In this document: positions 17,351 to 28,336 of the stretch, in pieces | How the letters are laid out: the number at the start of each line of letters is the position of its first letter | Position numbering within the stretch: position 1 is the first letter of the stretch | DNA from: Schlesneria sp. | GTDB taxonomy: Bacteria > Planctomycetota > Planctomycetia > Planctomycetales > Planctomycetaceae | Length of the DNA: 64,000 nt | Direction: 5' to 3' | Assembly: GCA_028291515.1 (NCBI GenBank) | Contig: JAQGHU010000025.1 | Location: 106,686-170,685, forward strand | Translations under genes and position numbers: made by a program | Notes under the pieces: generated by a model | Databases searched by the model: none | Told to the model about the DNA's origin: nothing | Seen by the model: the letters and a program-made list of their open reading frames with translations, nothing else

Positions 17351-18241
17351 TCACATTGTTTCTCGGAGAAAGTGTGGCGTCCCTTTTGTGTTCAGCTTGC
17401 GCTTGTAGAGTCGGTCAGTCGATGTCACGTAGACGGTGTCGAAGTTGGGGCTGCCGAATTTGACGTTTGATAGAAACTTCGTCTGGGGCTTCACAATGGA
17501 GCCGCACGGACGGCCTGTGGGATCGAACATCTGCAGGCCAGCATGGGTCGCGACGTAGAGGCGGCCTTTGTCATCGACGGTCATGCCGTCGGAGCCTGGC
17601 AGCGTCTGGCCTGATGGAATCTGGAGCGGGCCGTAGTAGTTATCGCCGAACTTCAAACTGCCGTCGGATTCCACTCGGTAGGTGCGCAGGTGCGGGTGTT
17701 CGGAATCAGCAATCACGAGAGTGCCGCCGTCCGGCCACAGTGTTAGACCGTTGGGTTTGAAGCCGCTCGCGACGACGCGTTTTGCACCATCGGGAGCAAC
17801 GTACCAGACCTGGTTCCCACCCATGTCGGTGACGTACACGCCGCCCTTGCGGTCGACCATGATGTCGTTGCCCGCGATGTCAGTGGCGATCACGGTTGGC
17901 TTCGCGTCGCGGTCGTACCAGACCACCTGCTTCGTTTCCCCCTGGCAGGCGTACAGTCGACCTTCGGGACCGAACATCAGGCCGCTGGCTTTGCCGGTAT
18001 TCTTCGCCCAGACGACCGGCTTGCCATCGTCACCGAGCTTTAGAATCAAGCTTTGGGGGACATCGACGAAGTAGACAGTCCCATCCTTGTCGACCGCGGG
18101 GCCTTCGGTGAACTGATACCCTTCCGCGACCAATTGCCACCCTTCCCCGTCGATCAGGACTTGAGACAACGGCATGTCTTGTGCATGACCGACTGCGACG
18201 AGGGAGAGCAACGACAATGCAACGAACAAGCGGCGAATCAT
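17351..18241 (-). CDS. Secreted SMP-30/gluconolactonase-like beta-propeller
   Basis: 296 residues. A signal peptide (MIRRLFVALSLLSLVAVGHA) is followed by a six-bladed propeller with the SMP-30 repeats: FTEGPAVDKDGTVYFVD, GLMFGPEGRLYAC, GNDIMVDRKGGVYVTDMGG, KPNGLTLWPDGGTLVIADS and PGSDGMTVDDKGRLYVA. The conserved Glu of FTEGP and Asn/Asp of later blades bind the divalent metal in this family. It is probably a periplasmic lactonase acting on sugar lactones. No other sugar-acid gene lies next to it. The LRR gene upstream is in the same direction, 196 bases away. Confidence 0.88.
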   Translation of the reverse strand: MIRRLFVALSLLSLVAVGHAQDMPLSQVLIDGEGWQLVAEGYQFTEGPAVDKDGTVYFVDVPQSLILKLGDDGKPVVWAKNTGKASGLMFGPEGRLYACQGETKQVVWYDRDAKPTVIATDIAGNDIMVDRKGGVYVTDMGGNQVWYVAPDGAKRVVASGFKPNGLTLWPDGGTLVIADSEHPHLRTYRVESDGSLKFGDNYYGPLQIPSGQTLPGSDGMTVDDKGRLYVATHAGLQMFDPTGRPCGSIVKPQTKFLSNVKFGSPNFDTVYVTSTDRLYKRKLNTKGTPHFLRETM

Positions 18242-18333
18242 CTCAATTCCTTGGGAGCGCGAGGTGAGTGGAATGATCGTGCCACTTTACCGAGGCGATC
18301 GGAATTGATCGACCTTGGCGCGAATTGAGATCA

Positions 18334-18423
18334 TGGCTTTATTAACGCAAAGACGCCAAGGCGCAGGGACGCGAAGGAAGAGGGGCGAGCTAGGGAGCCG
18401 AGGACTCCAAGTCCGTGGCACCC
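18334..18423. repeat. Single arm of the AACGCAAAG family and partial GACTCCAAGTCCGTGGCACC repeat
   Basis: The stretch begins with a partial copy of the 10847-10942 repeat arm (AACGCAAAGACGCCAAGGCGC) and ends at about 18399-18423 with the 3' part of the family seen in full at 19702-19764 and 26448-26510. Both lie between the LRR gene stop and the SMP-30 gene start. Confidence 0.65.
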
Positions 18424-18437
18424 CGTGGTCAGAAAGT

Positions 18438-19484
18438 CTACTCGCCTGGGTCACTAGCCGGAGAGAAGTAGACTTTGCATTCCGGCAATGCGTCTTGAAG
18501 GGCGACTCGCAGATCCGTTGATACGGAGACTCCCTGCAGATCGAGAATGACCAGGCGGGAGAGGTCTTTCAGCAGAGTCATTCCTGCAGGGCTGAGCGGG
18601 GTATCGACCAACCGCAAGACGATCAGGTTTTCCAGCGACTGCAGATGTTTGAAGCCTTCGCCATGGATCTTCGTGGAATCCAAATTGAGGATTCGCAGCT
18701 TCGGTAATTTGATCAGGTGGCGCAGGCCTGGATCTGTGACTTTGGTTCCCGCCAGATCGAGGTAGTCCAGTTCTTTCATGTCCTGCAGATAGTAGAGCGA
18801 CACGCTGGTGATCTGTGTGTCCGCCAGGATCAGTGTCTGCAGGTCGGTCAGTCCTTGCAGGTGATCGACCCCGTCATCGTCAATCGCGGTGCTTCGCAGA
18901 TTAAGCTTTTTCAGGCTCGACAATTTCTGCAGATGCTTCAGGCCGCCGTTACCGATGTCGGTGTGACTTAGACCCAGATCACGCAGTTTCGATAGCCCAG
19001 CCAGATGCTGGAGTGCGACATCGCCAGCCGGCGTCCCACCGAGTTCCAGCCGTTCGAGATTGATCAGTCGGCTGAGGGGTTCCAACCCGACATTCCAGGC
19101 ATCGATCTGCTGTGGCTCGCGGTCGCGACGGTCGATGTCTATTCGATCAGAACTGGCTACGTCACCGGTTCCTTTTGCGTAGGTGAGGCGAAGCTCTCTC
19201 AAACTGTTCAGCACGCCCAAGTCGCGTAGCATTTCCGGCGGCAGTGCCTGATCTTCCAAGCCGACCGCGGTGACTCGGTCAAAGGCAGCAAGCCTGGACT
19301 GCAAAGGTTGCGGGATCCACTTGGGGCCACAGTAGCCCCGCTGAGCCGTCCCTATCGCCAGAATGTCTTGAACGACGCGCTGTTCATTCAACCACACTGA
19401 GCGCAGACGCAGATAGGTTCCGGTCGTCGTCGTGATGAGCACGACGAATGAAACCGCGGCCAGTTGCCACCAACGTCTGCTCAT
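18438..19484 (-). CDS. Membrane-anchored leucine-rich repeat protein
   Basis: About 348 residues from the ATG at 19484 (MSRRWWQLAAVSFVVLIT). One N-terminal membrane helix is followed by a linker and about eight LRRs of the planctomycete type, for example LERLELGGTPAGDVALQHL, LRDLGLSHTDIGNGGLKHL and LDYLDLAGTKVTDPGLRHL. Such LRR proteins are probably periplasmic binding scaffolds; the ligand is unknown. An upstream in-frame methionine at 19523 would add thirteen residues. Nothing in the neighbourhood indicates a partner. Confidence 0.85.
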   Translation of the reverse strand: MSRRWWQLAAVSFVVLITTTTGTYLRLRSVWLNEQRVVQDILAIGTAQRGYCGPKWIPQPLQSRLAAFDRVTAVGLEDQALPPEMLRDLGVLNSLRELRLTYAKGTGDVASSDRIDIDRRDREPQQIDAWNVGLEPLSRLINLERLELGGTPAGDVALQHLAGLSKLRDLGLSHTDIGNGGLKHLQKLSSLKKLNLRSTAIDDDGVDHLQGLTDLQTLILADTQITSVSLYYLQDMKELDYLDLAGTKVTDPGLRHLIKLPKLRILNLDSTKIHGEGFKHLQSLENLIVLRLVDTPLSPAGMTLLKDLSRLVILDLQGVSVSTDLRVALQDALPECKVYFSPASDPGE

Positions 19485-19701
19485 CCTGCCCGCCAAACGA
19501 AATGTGACCGCTTGACTCGCCACGGACCGTAACGGAACAATCTGCGACTGAGATCATCTGCATTGTGACACCGAATCGAATCGAGAACAATCAGTTCGTC
19601 GACGGCATTCGACGACTTGTCAGGAACAAGCGATGAGCGTCGCAGGCAACACTCGGCTCAAACTGAAGCCAAGGCGACAGGCTCGAAGGCCATTCCACGA
19701 A

Positions 19702-19764
19702 GAAGCGTGGCCGTGTCCTCAATCGAAGACACGGCCATGTCGAAGACTCGAAGTCGGTGGCACC
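19702..19764. repeat. Dispersed repeat with GTGGCCGTGTC/GACACGGCCA hairpin, copy A
   Basis: A 63-base unit: a hairpin (GTGGCCGTGTC...GACACGGCCA) followed by GTCGAAGACTCGAAGTCGGTGGCACC. A second full copy is at 26448-26510 (mostly identical), a partial one at 18399-18423. It is in the 313-base gap between thiC and the LRR gene, which otherwise shows nothing. Confidence 0.8.
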
Positions 19765-19797
19765 TGAGTCAGGGTTTCGCCAGCGACCAGTGGTGTT

Positions 19798-21621
<1,824 letters not shown>

Positions 21622-22061
21622 TTATCTTCTCTCTTAGGACAACAGGAAGCTGTCCCAATCTTAATTCTCAAGACACCGGGATACCACCAAGATAGAGGGC
21701 CCGTGTGCTGTTGGCTCACCCAAGAATCGTAGTCCGTCTCAAACGACTTTCAAAGTGCCAGCCGGTTCCGAGAATTTAGCCACCTGAAACCATGGTGGGC
21801 AAACGGTCAGCAAGTCAAAACAATCGCTGCTTTCATCTGGGTGGCACGCTCTGAGGCTTTGCGAAGGGAGTGGTCATGAACGAAGCCGAAATCTCACACT
21901 TTCCGCATCGATACGCCGTCTTGAGGGCTCGCTGGATTCCCGCCTTCGCGGGAATGACGAACACGGGAAGCAGACGGTAACAACCGGGAGGTGGCACGCG
22001 GAGCCCTGATCTGGTAGAGGATGTGACAAATTCCGTCTCAAAATTCAGGAAGAGCATCCGC
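21622..22061. other. Divergent intergenic region between thiC and the PfkB kinase gene
   Basis: 440 bases that should carry two promoters. The only repeat is at 21932-21959, a single copy of the arm CTGGATTCCCGCC...GGGAATGACG described for 34044-34178. No riboswitch, RNA gene or additional coding frame was recognised. Confidence 0.5.
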
Positions 22062-23045
22062 ATGAGCTACGATGTTTACGGCGTCGGCAATTCGCTGGTC
22101 GACGTTCAAGCCAAAATCGATGAGTCGCTGCTGGCCAAATTGGACTTCACCAAGGGGATCATGACCCTGGTTGACGAGCCGACACAGACTCGCGTGCTGT
22201 CTTCTCTTAACGGTGCTGCTGTCAGTCGTTGCGCGGGGGGATCCGCGGCCAACACGATCGCTGGACTCGCCGATTTCGGTGGTAAAGCGGCCTACGCCGG
22301 TAAGCTGGGCCAGGATGAACTCGGCGAGTTCTGGCTGAAGGATATGCGAGATCTGGGTGTCAGCATCGAAGTTCCGCAATCGGCGGGACAGACGGGAACC
22401 TGCGTCTGCCTGATCACCGATGACGCTCAACGAACCATGTTGACCCATCTGGGCCTGTCGTCGACACTCGGTCCTGACGACATTTCGGAAGCTGAAATCA
22501 AGCAATCGAAGTTCGTCTATATTGAAGGTTATCTGTTCACCGGAGAATCGACGAAAGCGGCCGCGCTGAAGGCGATCGATCTGGCGAAGCAGCACGGCGT
22601 GAAAGTCGCGTTCACGGTTTCCGATCCGTTCCTGATCAACTTCAATCGCGAATTATTCTGGGACTTGATCGCCGGTCCCGTCGATTTGTTGTTCTGCAAC
22701 CTGGAAGAAGCCCGCAGCCTGACAGGATTGGAAGATCCGATCGATTGCGCTCAAAAGATTCACCAGCATGCGGCCGATGTCGCTTTGACGTTGGGTGCCG
22801 ACGGATCGTTGCTGATGCACGCAGGGACGGCCGTTCCCATCGAAGGGGTGTCGGTCCGTGCGGTCGATACCACCGGCGCGGGCGACATGTATGCGGCAGG
22901 GATTCTTTACGGAATCACGAACGGCCTGACGTGGAAGCAGGCGGGGCATCTGGCATCTCATGCGGCGGCACGCGTGGTCGCCCAGATGGGTGCCCGACTT
23001 CACAGAAAGTTTACTAAGCAGGAGATCGCAGAATTACTCGGCTAG
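22062..23045 (+). CDS. PfkB-family carbohydrate kinase, adenosine-kinase-like
   Basis: 327 residues from the ATG at 22062, which has AGGAAGAG upstream; an earlier in-frame ATG at 22023 adds residues that do not fit. PfkB signatures: [32 protein letters not shown] (first motif) and [15 protein letters not shown] (second motif, with the catalytic Asp of GAGD). The middle segment ([15 protein letters not shown]) resembles the adenosine kinase/ribokinase subgroup. It phosphorylates a sugar or nucleoside with ATP; the substrate cannot be told from sequence. The APP1 gene follows in the same direction 131 bases later. Confidence 0.87.
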   Translation: MSYDVYGVGNSLVDVQAKIDESLLAKLDFTKGIMTLVDEPTQTRVLSSLNGAAVSRCAGGSAANTIAGLADFGGKAAYAGKLGQDELGEFWLKDMRDLGVSIEVPQSAGQTGTCVCLITDDAQRTMLTHLGLSSTLGPDDISEAEIKQSKFVYIEGYLFTGESTKAAALKAIDLAKQHGVKVAFTVSDPFLINFNRELFWDLIAGPVDLLFCNLEEARSLTGLEDPIDCAQKIHQHAADVALTLGADGSLLMHAGTAVPIEGVSVRAVDTTGAGDMYAAGILYGITNGLTWKQAGHLASHAAARVVAQMGARLHRKFTKQEIAELLG

Positions 23046-23176
23046 GTACACTGTGATCGGACAGATGTTGCGGCATTTGGCCAGGACGGCTCGAATAATC
23101 ATCGCCAGCAACCTCTGTCCGCACACATCCATTCGCCAATTGAGTTTGCCTTCGCTCGGCAACAAGGAAGTTCTTC

Positions 23177-24250
23177 GTGTCATTTTTTCGATCCCAACGT
23201 CCCCAGAAGAAGACGGTTGCCCGACACGAGCAACTGGTCTTTTACCCTTCGTTTGGCACGCGATCGCCCGATGGCAGGGGTTGGATCCTGACAGTGCAAG
23301 GGAGCGTGTTCGATCCGCGAATTTCGTGGTTTCGGCGCAAGCCCGTCTTCGCAGTCATTCGCCGGGTGCTGCGCATGGATCGCACCGCCGAAGAATACTT
23401 CCGCATCCGCATGCGTCAGTTTCTGATGTTCGGACTGCGAGGTCGCTCTGTCACCGTCCGGATCGGTGACCAGGACCATACGCTCGAAGATTCAGATTAC
23501 ATGGGACTGTTCCGCGGCGACATTCATGTCTCTGACGCGGAACTGGCGAAGATCACTCAAGGTCAGCCGCCGATTGATGGCTGGCTGACTTATCAGGCCC
23601 GACTGTCGGAGGCCGACGATCGCCTGGTCACCGGGGCGTTGCAATTGGTCGAACCGACGGGGATCTCGATCATCTCTGATGTCGACGACACGATCAAACA
23701 CAGCAATGTGCCAAATCGTCGAGACTTGTTTCGCAACACATTCACACGGATCTTCGTACCGATCACAGGAATGCCTGAGTTGTATCGCGACTGCGCGCAG
23801 GTGGGGACCAGATTCCACTTTGTCTCGGGCAGTCCCTGGCAGCTGTATGAGCCGCTCAGCGAATTCATGCGCGAGGAGGGCTATCCAGCAGGTTCATATC
23901 ACTTGAAGCGATTCCGCATCCGAGACAGCGCGAGGAAGATTCGTCGTTCGCCGCAGAAGGCTTACAAGAAGTCCGCGATCGAACCGATCCTGGCATCGTT
24001 CCCGAAACGGCAGTTTGTGTTAATCGGCGATTCGGGCGAACAGGATCCGGAGATCTATGCGAGCCTGTTGCGCGAACGTTCTGATCAGATCGCGCACGTC
24101 TTTATTCGCGGTGTCCGCAACGAGACTCGCGAGTCCGAACGGCTTCAAGTCGCGTTCGCCGATTTAGATCCGCAGCGCTGGGACATCTACAAAGAACCGA
24201 GCGAGATCCGCGAAAAGCTGGCCGCGGTCGTGCGATCCACGCCAAAGTAG
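23177..24250 (+). CDS. APP1-domain phosphatidate phosphatase-like protein
   Basis: 357 residues, starting at a GTG with AAGGAAG seven bases upstream. The HAD-like motif ISDVDDTIKHSN (middle of the protein) provides the nucleophile/acid pair DxD; the second half contains FHFVSGSPWQLYEPL, typical of APP1 (DUF2183) proteins, and FVLIGDSGEQDPEIY, the C-terminal metal-binding motif. Yeast App1 is a Mg-dependent phosphatidate phosphatase; bacterial substrates are not established. The N-terminal 130 residues (VVFYPSFGTRSPDGRGW-like) form a beta-rich domain seen with these phosphatases. Confidence 0.87.
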   Translation: MSFFRSQRPQKKTVARHEQLVFYPSFGTRSPDGRGWILTVQGSVFDPRISWFRRKPVFAVIRRVLRMDRTAEEYFRIRMRQFLMFGLRGRSVTVRIGDQDHTLEDSDYMGLFRGDIHVSDAELAKITQGQPPIDGWLTYQARLSEADDRLVTGALQLVEPTGISIISDVDDTIKHSNVPNRRDLFRNTFTRIFVPITGMPELYRDCAQVGTRFHFVSGSPWQLYEPLSEFMREEGYPAGSYHLKRFRIRDSARKIRRSPQKAYKKSAIEPILASFPKRQFVLIGDSGEQDPEIYASLLRERSDQIAHVFIRGVRNETRESERLQVAFADLDPQRWDIYKEPSEIREKLAAVVRSTPK

Positions 24251-24274
24251 ACGGCAAAGTTATGTCTTCAGGGC

Positions 24275-24302
24275 GAGCCGCGCTGCGTCAGCACGCGGAC
24301 CC
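24275..24302. repeat. GAGCCGCGCTGCGTCAGCACGCGGACC family, inverted copy
   Basis: Reverse complement of the copies at 24422-24449 and 26556-26583. Together with the 24422 copy it makes an inverted pair around about 120 bases after the APP1 gene. Confidence 0.8.
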
Positions 24303-24421
24303 GATGCGCAAGTTGCGAAACTATTTCAACAGGGCACCAAGAGAGTCGGTGACTGACCACTGCTTTTCAACGTTCATGAGATCGATGGACCTTGACCATC
24401 GGTTGCCTGAATGAACAATCG

Positions 24422-24449
24422 GGTCCGCGTGCTGACGCAGCGCGGCTCA
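24422..24449. repeat. GGTCCGCGTGCTGACGCAGC family, direct copy
   Basis: Second copy of the family; see 24275-24302 and 26556-26583. The unit is itself partly self-complementary (CGCGTGCTGACGCAGCGCG), so each copy may form a small hairpin. Confidence 0.8.
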
Positions 24450-24491
24450 CCTGGATCTACGATTGGGCCTGCCTCACTGTGGTAAACACCA

Positions 24492-24517
24492 CAAGCCGAG
24501 ACTGCCGTCTCGGCTTG
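24492..24517 (-). terminator. Intrinsic terminator of the HEAT-repeat lipoprotein gene
   Basis: An 11-pair stem (CAAGCCGAGAC / GTCTCGGCTTG) with a four-base loop, 30 bases beyond the lipoprotein stop on its coding strand; the following bases there are TGGTGTTT. Confidence 0.75.
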
Positions 24518-24546
24518 CTGTGTTTGATCTATCGCGAATGGATCGC

Positions 24547-26052
24547 TTATTGTTCGATCTGTTGCAGAGCGTACAGGATTGCCGAGTGCAGTTCTTGATT
24601 GGTTGCCGAGTCGGCCAGCTTTCGCAGTTCGTTGGCGGCACTCTTGGCGAACGGTCCGATTTCGCCCAGGGCGTAGACGGCACCGACTTTCACCTTCATG
24701 ATCGGATCGCGGGTCGCCTTCAACAAGGCTTCCACGGTCTCTTGTGATTCGGGTGCCAGTTCGGCCAGCGAGTAGGTTGCCAGCCAGCGAATGTTTTCGT
24801 CTTTGTCTGAGAGTCCGCCGAGCAGTGTTTCCAGAGCTTGATACGACCAGCGGTCGTAGCGGATCAGGACTTCGGCCGCGTGCAGTCGAACATAGCCGTC
24901 GCGATCGTTCAGGCTTTCGGCGAGTGTCGACAGGGCTTCACCCGCTTGCGGACCCATCTCGGCCAGTACGGCGGCCGAGAACGATCGCAATCCGGGGTCG
25001 GTCGACTTCAGCCCGTCGACGACCGTTTGCACGGCGTCGGGAGGCGAAGCTTCCATTCGCGCCAAGGCCAGGGCGGAGTGCGTTCGGACGAAGCCATCTT
25101 TGTGCTTGAGCAAGTGAATCAAGGCCGGTGCAGCGGGCTGGGCCACGGGGCCCATGCGACCGATCTTGTGAATACCTCGCTTCAGGCCTTCCGTGTCAGC
25201 CTCTTTCAGTCCGCTCACCAACTCTCGCAGCTCACCCTGCGCGTCGGGACACAGACCGACCAGATCGACGGAAGCAGGACTCACTTCCGACTCAACTGGG
25301 AGACTCTTGGAGACGACAGAGTTCTTGACTTTCTGAACCTTGTCGTTGACGGCTTTCGCATCCTGATGAACTTCCGCTTCGGCCTCGGCAGCGAATGACT
25401 TTGTCGTGGTACTCGCTTTCGCGACTTCTTTCTTAACAGCCTGCTCGCCGGTCTGTGCCCATTCTGGCAGGTCGCCCAGATCGGCCAGGTTGTCTTCGAC
25501 CTTATGAGCGACCTCTTGAATCTTCGACTTTCCATCCGTCGCAGCGTCAGCCACCTTTTCGGTTGCCTTCTCGGCACTGTCGGCGGACTTATTCGCGAAC
25601 TCGTCAAAGTCCGCTCGGATCTTTTTCCCCGTGTCAGATTCGGTCGTCGTCGCTTTGACTTTAGCTTTGGACTGAGTCAAAGCTTCGAACTCTTCCGACA
25701 TGAATGGATCGTTAGATTCCTTGGCTGACGCTTTCTTGATCGATTTCTGAGCGTCGGCCTTGGTATCAGCAGCGGCGATTTCCGTCTTCGGCTTCGTCTT
25801 GCTCTTATCGCTCGATTCGACCTTGGGCTTCGAAGGGGACTTCTTCGCCAACTGCGAATCGCTTGTCTTGTCGCTCTTCTTGCTCGACGACGAAGATTTC
25901 TTCTTCGCCTTCGTGTCGACGTCAACCAACTTCTGGTCGTCTTTTTCACGACTGGAGCGGCTCAAGAAGGCCGACCCCTTGGCACAGCCGCTCAATTGCA
26001 GAGCAAGAGCGGTGACCAATACCAAAGCACAACGTTGATACCATTTCTTCAT
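24547..26052 (-). CDS. HEAT-repeat lipoprotein
   Basis: 501 residues. A lipoprotein signal (LVTALALQLSGCAKG, lipobox LSGC) gives a membrane-anchored N-terminus. Residues about 35-270 are a charged, Lys/Ser/Asp-rich disordered segment with helical stretches (KIQEVAHKVEDNLADLGDL). The C-terminal 230 residues are five or six HEAT/PBS-type repeats, for example LIHLLKHKDGFVRTHSALALARM and LESLNDRDGYVRLHAAEVL. Such repeats form a superhelical protein-binding surface. Probably periplasmic; partner unknown. A strong terminator follows the stop. Confidence 0.87.
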   Translation of the reverse strand: MKKWYQRCALVLVTALALQLSGCAKGSAFLSRSSREKDDQKLVDVDTKAKKKSSSSSKKSDKTSDSQLAKKSPSKPKVESSDKSKTKPKTEIAAADTKADAQKSIKKASAKESNDPFMSEEFEALTQSKAKVKATTTESDTGKKIRADFDEFANKSADSAEKATEKVADAATDGKSKIQEVAHKVEDNLADLGDLPEWAQTGEQAVKKEVAKASTTTKSFAAEAEAEVHQDAKAVNDKVQKVKNSVVSKSLPVESEVSPASVDLVGLCPDAQGELRELVSGLKEADTEGLKRGIHKIGRMGPVAQPAAPALIHLLKHKDGFVRTHSALALARMEASPPDAVQTVVDGLKSTDPGLRSFSAAVLAEMGPQAGEALSTLAESLNDRDGYVRLHAAEVLIRYDRWSYQALETLLGGLSDKDENIRWLATYSLAELAPESQETVEALLKATRDPIMKVKVGAVYALGEIGPFAKSAANELRKLADSATNQELHSAILYALQQIEQ

Positions 26053-26447
26053 TGCCGGACCTCATAAGCATTCGCGTTGTGGCCCGCGAAGCAAGAGCTA
26101 ATCCCAATCCTGAACGTTCGGCAAGAAGGACATCCGTGCCCCATGGTGGGGTAGAAGTGAGTGTGCCGAATGTTCGTTCGCTACAGAATCTATCGGTCGC
26201 ACTGCGCCCAAGAATTCAGCCTTCAGCGCTGAAAAACCCGAATCTTCCGCGCGGAATGCACAATGAGAAACGATTGGCCGCATAACAGCTTAGGCAATCG
26301 TTAAGGTTTACCATTTCAGTCGACAGAGCACCTCGACATTGGCGATCGGAGGAAAGGCGCAGGGACTGTGTTCATCGGGGTTTGCCTGCGAAATGGGATT
26401 CGTTCGGCGGTTTACGCCGCTCTCAAACGACCGTGCGTGATGATAAA

Positions 26448-26510
26448 GAAACGTGGCCATGTCTTCGATTGAAGACACGGCCAAGTCGAAGACTCCAAGT
26501 CCGTGGCACC
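26448..26510. repeat. Dispersed repeat with GTGGCCATGTC/GACACGGCCA hairpin, copy B
   Basis: Full copy of the unit at 19702-19764, in the same orientation. Confidence 0.8.
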
Positions 26511-26555
26511 CACGGAGCCCGGCGTCAGTTTCAATCGAACCGTCTTGTGTCGATC

Positions 26556-26583
26556 GGTCCGCGTGCTGACGCAGCGCGGCTCA
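26556..26583. repeat. GGTCCGCGTGCTGACGCAGC family, third copy
   Basis: Same orientation as 24422-24449, including the following CACCTG. It ends only 15 bases from the pilT stop and could help terminate it. Confidence 0.8.
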
Positions 26584-26599
26584 CCTGAAAGATGGGAGG

Positions 26600-27769
26600 T
26601 CACAGCATCCCGGACGATTTGACGTTGATCCCCTTCAGCATCATCTTCAACTCTTCGACGTTGGGGCTGATTTCGAAGGCTTCGGCACGGCTGACGTATT
26701 CCTTGGTGATGAAGTGATACAAGCTGTCGTTGAACTGCTGCATCCCTTCTGCCTTGCCGATTCGAATCGCCGCCGGCAGCTTTTCGTCGGTGTGTTCCAG
26801 AATCAGTTTCCGGACGACGCCATTGAACAGCATGATCTCGCAGATCGGAACTCGTTTGGGCTTGTCGACGATTGTCGGCAACAGCTTTTGAGCGACAATG
26901 GCCTTCATGTTGAAGCCCATCGACGATCGCAGGGCGTTGTGCATGCTCTGCGGGAACAAGTCCAGAATACGGCCGATCGTCGAAGGGGCCGACGAGGCGT
27001 GGATCGTTCCGTATACCAAGTGACCCGTTTCAGCCGCGTGCATTGCCGTTTCGAACGTTTCGCGGTCTCGCAATTCACCCACCAGCATGATGTCGGGGTC
27101 TTGACGCACAGCATGCTTCATCGCGGTATGGAAATCGGACACGTCAGGACCGATTTCTCGCTGATTCAGCAGTGACTTGTCCGCCACGTACACGAATTCG
27201 ACAGGATCTTCGATCGTCAGGATGTGCTTGGCGTAGTTGTGGTTGATCCAGTCGAGCATCGACGCAATCGTCGTCGACTTACCGGAACCGGTCACCCCGG
27301 CCAGCAGCACCATCCCCTGATCGTACTTGCACAAGTCTTCCATGATCGGCGGCAGGAACAGCCCTTCGAAGTTGGGGATTGACCGCTCGATTTTACGAGA
27401 GACCATACCCATCTTGCCGGTCTGGATGAACAAGTTTACGCGGAAACGCCAGAGTTCGCCTTTGTGCTCGACGATGTGCGCATAATCCGCCCCCCCGGTC
27501 AGGAAGAAGATTTCGGTGTTGCGCTCATCCATCATCGGCATGCACCACTCTTTCATCTGATCCTCAGTGATGAGGGGCATATCGAGTGGTTTGAGGGCTC
27601 CTTTGACGCGCAGAATGGCGGGCTTGCCGACCTGCAGGTGTAAGTCGGAGCCGTTGATGTCGATCATCGCCCGAAACAGCTTGTTGATCGGCAATTCGTT
27701 ACGAATCGATGTTCCAAGTCGAATCGTCGACTTGGCCATTGAAGCTGGTGCACTGCCTCCACCACCCAT
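26600..27769 (-). CDS. pilT: PilT-type twitching motility ATPase
   Basis: 389 residues. The N-terminal domain carries DINGSDLHLQVGKPAILRVKG, typical of PilT/GspE-like ATPases. Walker A is GVTGSGKSTTIA, the Asp box is around HILTIEDPVEF, Walker B is DPDIMLVGELRDRET, and the His box is TGHLVYGTIHASSA. PilT hexamers retract type IV pili. The ATG at 27769 follows GAGGTGAATC; an internal ATG at 27739 is also possible. No other pilus genes lie next to it, so it may be a paralog with a different role. Confidence 0.9.
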   Translation of the reverse strand: MGGGGSAPASMAKSTIRLGTSIRNELPINKLFRAMIDINGSDLHLQVGKPAILRVKGALKPLDMPLITEDQMKEWCMPMMDERNTEIFFLTGGADYAHIVEHKGELWRFRVNLFIQTGKMGMVSRKIERSIPNFEGLFLPPIMEDLCKYDQGMVLLAGVTGSGKSTTIASMLDWINHNYAKHILTIEDPVEFVYVADKSLLNQREIGPDVSDFHTAMKHAVRQDPDIMLVGELRDRETFETAMHAAETGHLVYGTIHASSAPSTIGRILDLFPQSMHNALRSSMGFNMKAIVAQKLLPTIVDKPKRVPICEIMLFNGVVRKLILEHTDEKLPAAIRIGKAEGMQQFNDSLYHFITKEYVSRAEAFEISPNVEELKMMLKGINVKSSGML

Positions 27770-27957
27770 GATTCACCTCAGAATGATTGCTCGAAAACGA
27801 CGGCGATATGAAGCGCCGCGAATAGTATCGATCCATTCGCGGCCAATTCCAAAATGATACCGCCGAGGTCCGCACCACCGCCAGAGTCAGAACCCGAAGC
27901 GCCGGATTGGTCACGCCAGACGCATCCAAGCGGGCTGACCTGACAGCGAGAATAGAA

Positions 27958-28250
27958 GGGAAGAGATAGAAGCACAGAGGCACAGAGAACACGGAGAGAA
28001 GTGGGAGGAAGATTGAACCACGGAACACACGGAATCTACGGAAATGACATTCGTTCCATTCTGTCGCGGAGATCAGTGAGTTCTGGGTTTCCTGTTTCAA
28101 GATCAGTAAGACCTGAGGAGAACTTTCTAGGCTCCTGCGGTCACTATTGTGAACCTTTCTGGTGTCTTCATTTCGTGAATTTCGTGTGTTCCGTGGTTCG
28201 ATCTTCCTACCCCCCGTGTTCTCTGTGCCTCTGTGTTTCTATCTCTTCCC
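27958..28250. repeat. Large imperfect inverted repeat with arms of about 85-90 bases
   Basis: Left arm 27958-28047 and right arm 28168-28250 are reverse complements over most of their length; the arms are made of three shared blocks: GGGAAGAGATAGAA, CACAGAGGCACAGAGAACAC and GAACCACGGAACACACG. The inner spacer is about 120 bases. It sits in the 567-base gap between pilT and the PDZ gene, which has no gene I can support. Confidence 0.85.
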
Positions 28251-28272
28251 TCCTCCATCAGCCACGAAAACG

Positions 28273-28307
28273 ACACAGCCCGGCAGTGGTCATCTGCCGG
28301 GCTGTGT
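28273..28307 (-). terminator. Intrinsic terminator of the sigma/anti-sigma/PDZ operon
   Basis: A perfect 14-pair GC-rich stem (ACACAGCCCGGCAG / CTGCCGGGCTGTGT) with a seven-base loop, 30 bases after the PDZ gene stop on its strand, followed by CGTTTTCG. Confidence 0.8.
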
Positions 28308-28336
28308 GTTAAACCGAAACAACAGGCCTGTGACGA

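Larger units (their letters stand above)
26053..26599. other. Intergenic region with two dispersed repeats
   Basis: 547 bases between the lipoprotein start and the pilT stop. It holds the repeats at 26448-26510 and 26556-26583. Short open frames in it read through those repeats and look random. Confidence 0.5.

Noticed and set aside
21622..22061. TPP riboswitch upstream of thiC
   Set aside because: None of the conserved blocks (CTGAGA, and the pyrophosphate-sensor block) could be found on the coding strand.
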